In this document: piece after piece, positions 33,169 to 34,106 of the stretch
Layout of the letters: every line of letters starts with the position of its first letter
Position numbering within the stretch: position 1 is the first letter of the stretch
IMG/VR virus record: IMGVR_UViG_3300027743_000064
Coordinates: 1-34,106 of that record
Length of the DNA stretch: 34,106 nucleotides
Reading direction: 5' to 3' (one strand)
From: a virus
Notes under the pieces: generated by a model
What the model saw: only the letters and a program-made list of their open reading frames with translations
The model's database searches: none
What the model was told of the DNA's origin: nothing
Program-made: the position numbers and the translations under genes

Positions 33169-33300
33169 GGTTAGTCTGGGGTCATGTCTTGCTTCCCATA
33201 GATGAGGCTCATTTTCATTAGGAAAGTCTATGCTATCTACCCGTTGCGTGATGGATGCTCCGCATGGGCGGGGACGCATGGGACCCGTCGCAGCGAATAT

Positions 33301-33349
33301 GGGATGGAAGTAATGCCCTTATCTACGGGATAGGGATGGAAGTAATGCC
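33301..33349. repeat. Two 17-bp direct repeats, 32-bp period
   Basis: gggatggaagtaatgcc occurs at 33301-33317 and again, identical, at 33333-33349, separated by 15 bases. It could be a pair of protein-binding iterons; they lie just left of the nested palindrome. Confidence 0.85.
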
Positions 33350-33358
33350 TTACGTCCA

Positions 33359-33398
33359 TTACGCAAGACTACGTAACGCGTTACGCCAGGTTGCGTAA
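33359..33398. promoter_or_regulatory. Nested 40-bp dyad centred on a 14-bp palindrome
   Basis: The central 14 bases cgtaacgcgttacg (33372-33385) are a perfect palindrome. Exactly concentric with it, outer arms ttacgcaa (33359-33366) and ttgcgtaa (33391-33398) form a second perfect inverted repeat, with 5 unpaired bases between on each side. This is the architecture of a multimeric protein-binding site (operator, replication or partition site). Confidence 0.85.
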
Positions 33399-33401
33399 CG
33401 T

Positions 33402-33420
33402 CTGTTACAGGGTGTAACAG
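33402..33420. promoter_or_regulatory. CTGTTACA-GGG-TGTAACAG dyad
   Basis: A perfect 8-bp inverted repeat with a 3-base centre. Its GTTAC/GTAAC core repeats that of the adjacent 40-bp dyad, so one protein may bind both. Confidence 0.8.
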
Positions 33421-33436
33421 TTCAGGGTAGAGAAAA

Positions 33437-33458
33437 GGCCGCCCGTTTCCAGGCGGCC
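33437..33458 (-). terminator. Rho-independent terminator of the small gene at 33472-33711
   Basis: The stem ggccgcc (33437-33443) / ggcggcc (33452-33458) is a perfect 7-bp GC hairpin with an 8-base loop. On the minus strand it is followed by TTTT. It lies 14 bases past the stop codon of the small gene and isolates it from the late operon. Confidence 0.85.
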
Positions 33459-33471
33459 ATCGATCTAGCGG

Positions 33472-33711
33472 TTAGCGACGTCCGTAAACGTCTACGTGTG
33501 AACCGTGGTCGACCGCGACGTTGCGCGGGGTGCGCATGCGGATCGTCGTTGTCTCGCGGATCGTGGCGGCAATGGGATCGCCCAGTTCCACCATACGGCC
33601 CATGCTGTTAGGGCCAGTCTCGAAAGCGCCCGCAACGTCTAGCGCAGTCGCGCTCGTCTCGAAAGTCAGTGATACGCGGGTGCGGGTGTAGGGCTTGCCA
33701 GTCAGTTGCAT
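33472..33711 (-). CDS. Small hypothetical protein
   Basis: A 79-residue protein starting MQLTGKPYTRTRVSLTFETSATALDVAGAF, with strand-like and charged segments and a C-terminal basic tail. No family recognised. The ATG at 33711 is chosen over an upstream start at 33750 because AGAGG precedes it by 9 bases and the upstream extension would run into the intergenic hairpin. A terminator follows. The G+C-rich codon use resembles the neighbour at 33781. Confidence 0.65.
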   Translation of the reverse strand: MQLTGKPYTRTRVSLTFETSATALDVAGAFETGPNSMGRMVELGDPIAATIRETTTIRMRTPRNVAVDHGSHVDVYGRR

Positions 33712-33741
33712 TGTCTTAGACCTCTTGTCTGTTGTGAATGT

Positions 33742-33768
33742 GGGCGGCACCCGGAATGAGTGCCGCCC
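33742..33768 (-). promoter_or_regulatory. Intercistronic hairpin
   Basis: gggcggcac (33742-33750) and gtgccgccc (33760-33768) form a perfect 9-bp stem with a 9-base loop between the stop of the right-end gene and the ribosome site of the next. There is no U run after it on the minus strand, so it probably stabilises or processes the mRNA, or partly terminates. Confidence 0.6.
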
Positions 33769-33780
33769 CGTGCGATGAGT

Positions 33781-34092
33781 CTATTCGTCGTCGTCGTCCG
33801 CGAGCGCCTTCGTCGCCTTAGCGATCGCCTGCTCCCGCGTATACTTGCCGGGCTTCGCCTTCTGAATGTCGTTGGCCATTTTCTCAATGGCTTTCTCTGG
33901 GCCTTCAGCCGCGCTGCGCACGCGCTGTGAAGTGCGACCACGCGCTGCGAGGTCTGCGCCGTAGAGCGCAAACTTTTCGAGCGAGGGCTTGCGGGTATCC
34001 GGCACCGAGGGATCATCCTCTTTCATCGGAGCGCGGAGATTGCCGCTCGCGATTGCCAGAAGCGCCGCCCAGACCTGCTTTTCGGTCTTCAC
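33781..34092 (-). CDS. Small hypothetical protein, possibly 5' partial
   Basis: A protein of about 103 residues: helical KQVWAALLAIASGNLRAPM, basic middle (RGRTSQRVRSAAEGPEKAIEKMANDIQKA), another helix (TREQAIAKATKALA), acidic end DDDDE. A GTG at 34092 gives the shown start, but the frame stays open to the window edge and may begin further right. Function unknown. Confidence 0.6.
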   Translation of the reverse strand: MKTEKQVWAALLAIASGNLRAPMKEDDPSVPDTRKPSLEKFALYGADLAARGRTSQRVRSAAEGPEKAIEKMANDIQKAKPGKYTREQAIAKATKALADDDDE

Positions 34093-34106
34093 GTTGTCGC
34101 CAAGCG

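Larger units (their letters stand above)
33091..33471. other. Non-coding regulatory region between right-end genes and the late operon
   Basis: About 380 bases without a plausible gene. From right to left it holds a rho-independent terminator for the gene at 33472-33711, two dyad elements built from GTAAC half-sites, a pair of 17-bp direct repeats, an 8-bp direct repeat (cgcatggg at 33261 and 33275), a GTTCAT-N3-ATGAAC dyad, and a sigma70-like promoter for the minus-strand late operon. Between 33170 and 33260 I see nothing specific. Confidence 0.7.

Noticed and set aside
33184-33231. 15-codon minus-strand mini-ORF (MKMSLIYGKQDMTPD)
   Set aside because: Has start and stop codons but no ribosome site and no recognisable relative; too short to support.
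33170-33300. tRNA or structured RNA in the intergenic region
   Set aside because: No cloverleaf arms or T-loop sequence could be drawn; only short direct repeats are visible.

Overview
The window is part of the genome of a tailed double-stranded DNA bacteriophage with a podovirus-like (short-tailed) virion plan. It holds a portal, scaffold, P22-like coat protein, head-tail adaptor, propeller-like nozzle, tail-fibre pieces and large internal (ejected) virion proteins. No tape measure or tail-tube gene is visible, and neither are an RNA polymerase, an integrase, lysis genes or tRNAs. Nothing in the sequence identifies the host. Small orphan methylases, short membrane proteins and very dense gene packing fit a lytic phage genome from an environmental source (inference).

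Layout. The left arm (1 to 4.9 kb, + strand) is a replication block: the end of a ParB-like-HTH/DNA methyltransferase, a uracil-DNA-glycosylase/family A DNA polymerase fusion, a DUF3987-like ATPase, and two small ORFs. It converges, with a 7-base 3' overlap, on a long minus-strand operon that reads from about 33.1 kb down to 4.9 kb. In transcription order that operon encodes a GIY-YIG nuclease, terminase small subunit, cold-shock-domain protein, small conserved protein, terminase large subunit, coiled-coil protein, small basic and membrane proteins, C5-cytosine methylase, portal (with an inserted zinc ribbon), scaffold, major coat protein, two unassigned conserved proteins (one with a zinc ribbon), a third small unassigned protein, adaptor, decoration-like protein, tail nozzle, Fn3-like tail protein, fibre proteins, the module described next, and three internal virion proteins. 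Most junctions are TAATG or ATGA overlaps, so expression is probably translationally coupled. The right end (33.1 to 34.1 kb) has a roughly 380-base non-coding regulatory region and two small genes behind a clear terminator.

Most unusual part: between the tail-fibre genes and the internal virion genes (10.4 to 15.9 kb) lies an overlapping five-gene module. It comprises a tail-type protein with about 36 His-Xaa-Asp motifs, a radical SAM/SPASM enzyme that itself ends in three His-Gly-Asp motifs, a DUF483-like/SAM methyltransferase fusion, a Trp/Gly-rich protein with a domain of unknown function and paired CxxC-x8-H knuckles, and a GNAT acetyltransferase. This looks like a phage-encoded post-translational modification system acting on a virion protein, comparable in logic to the bacterial His-Xaa-Ser (Hxs) radical SAM systems. 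The sequence supports the parts; the function is inferred.
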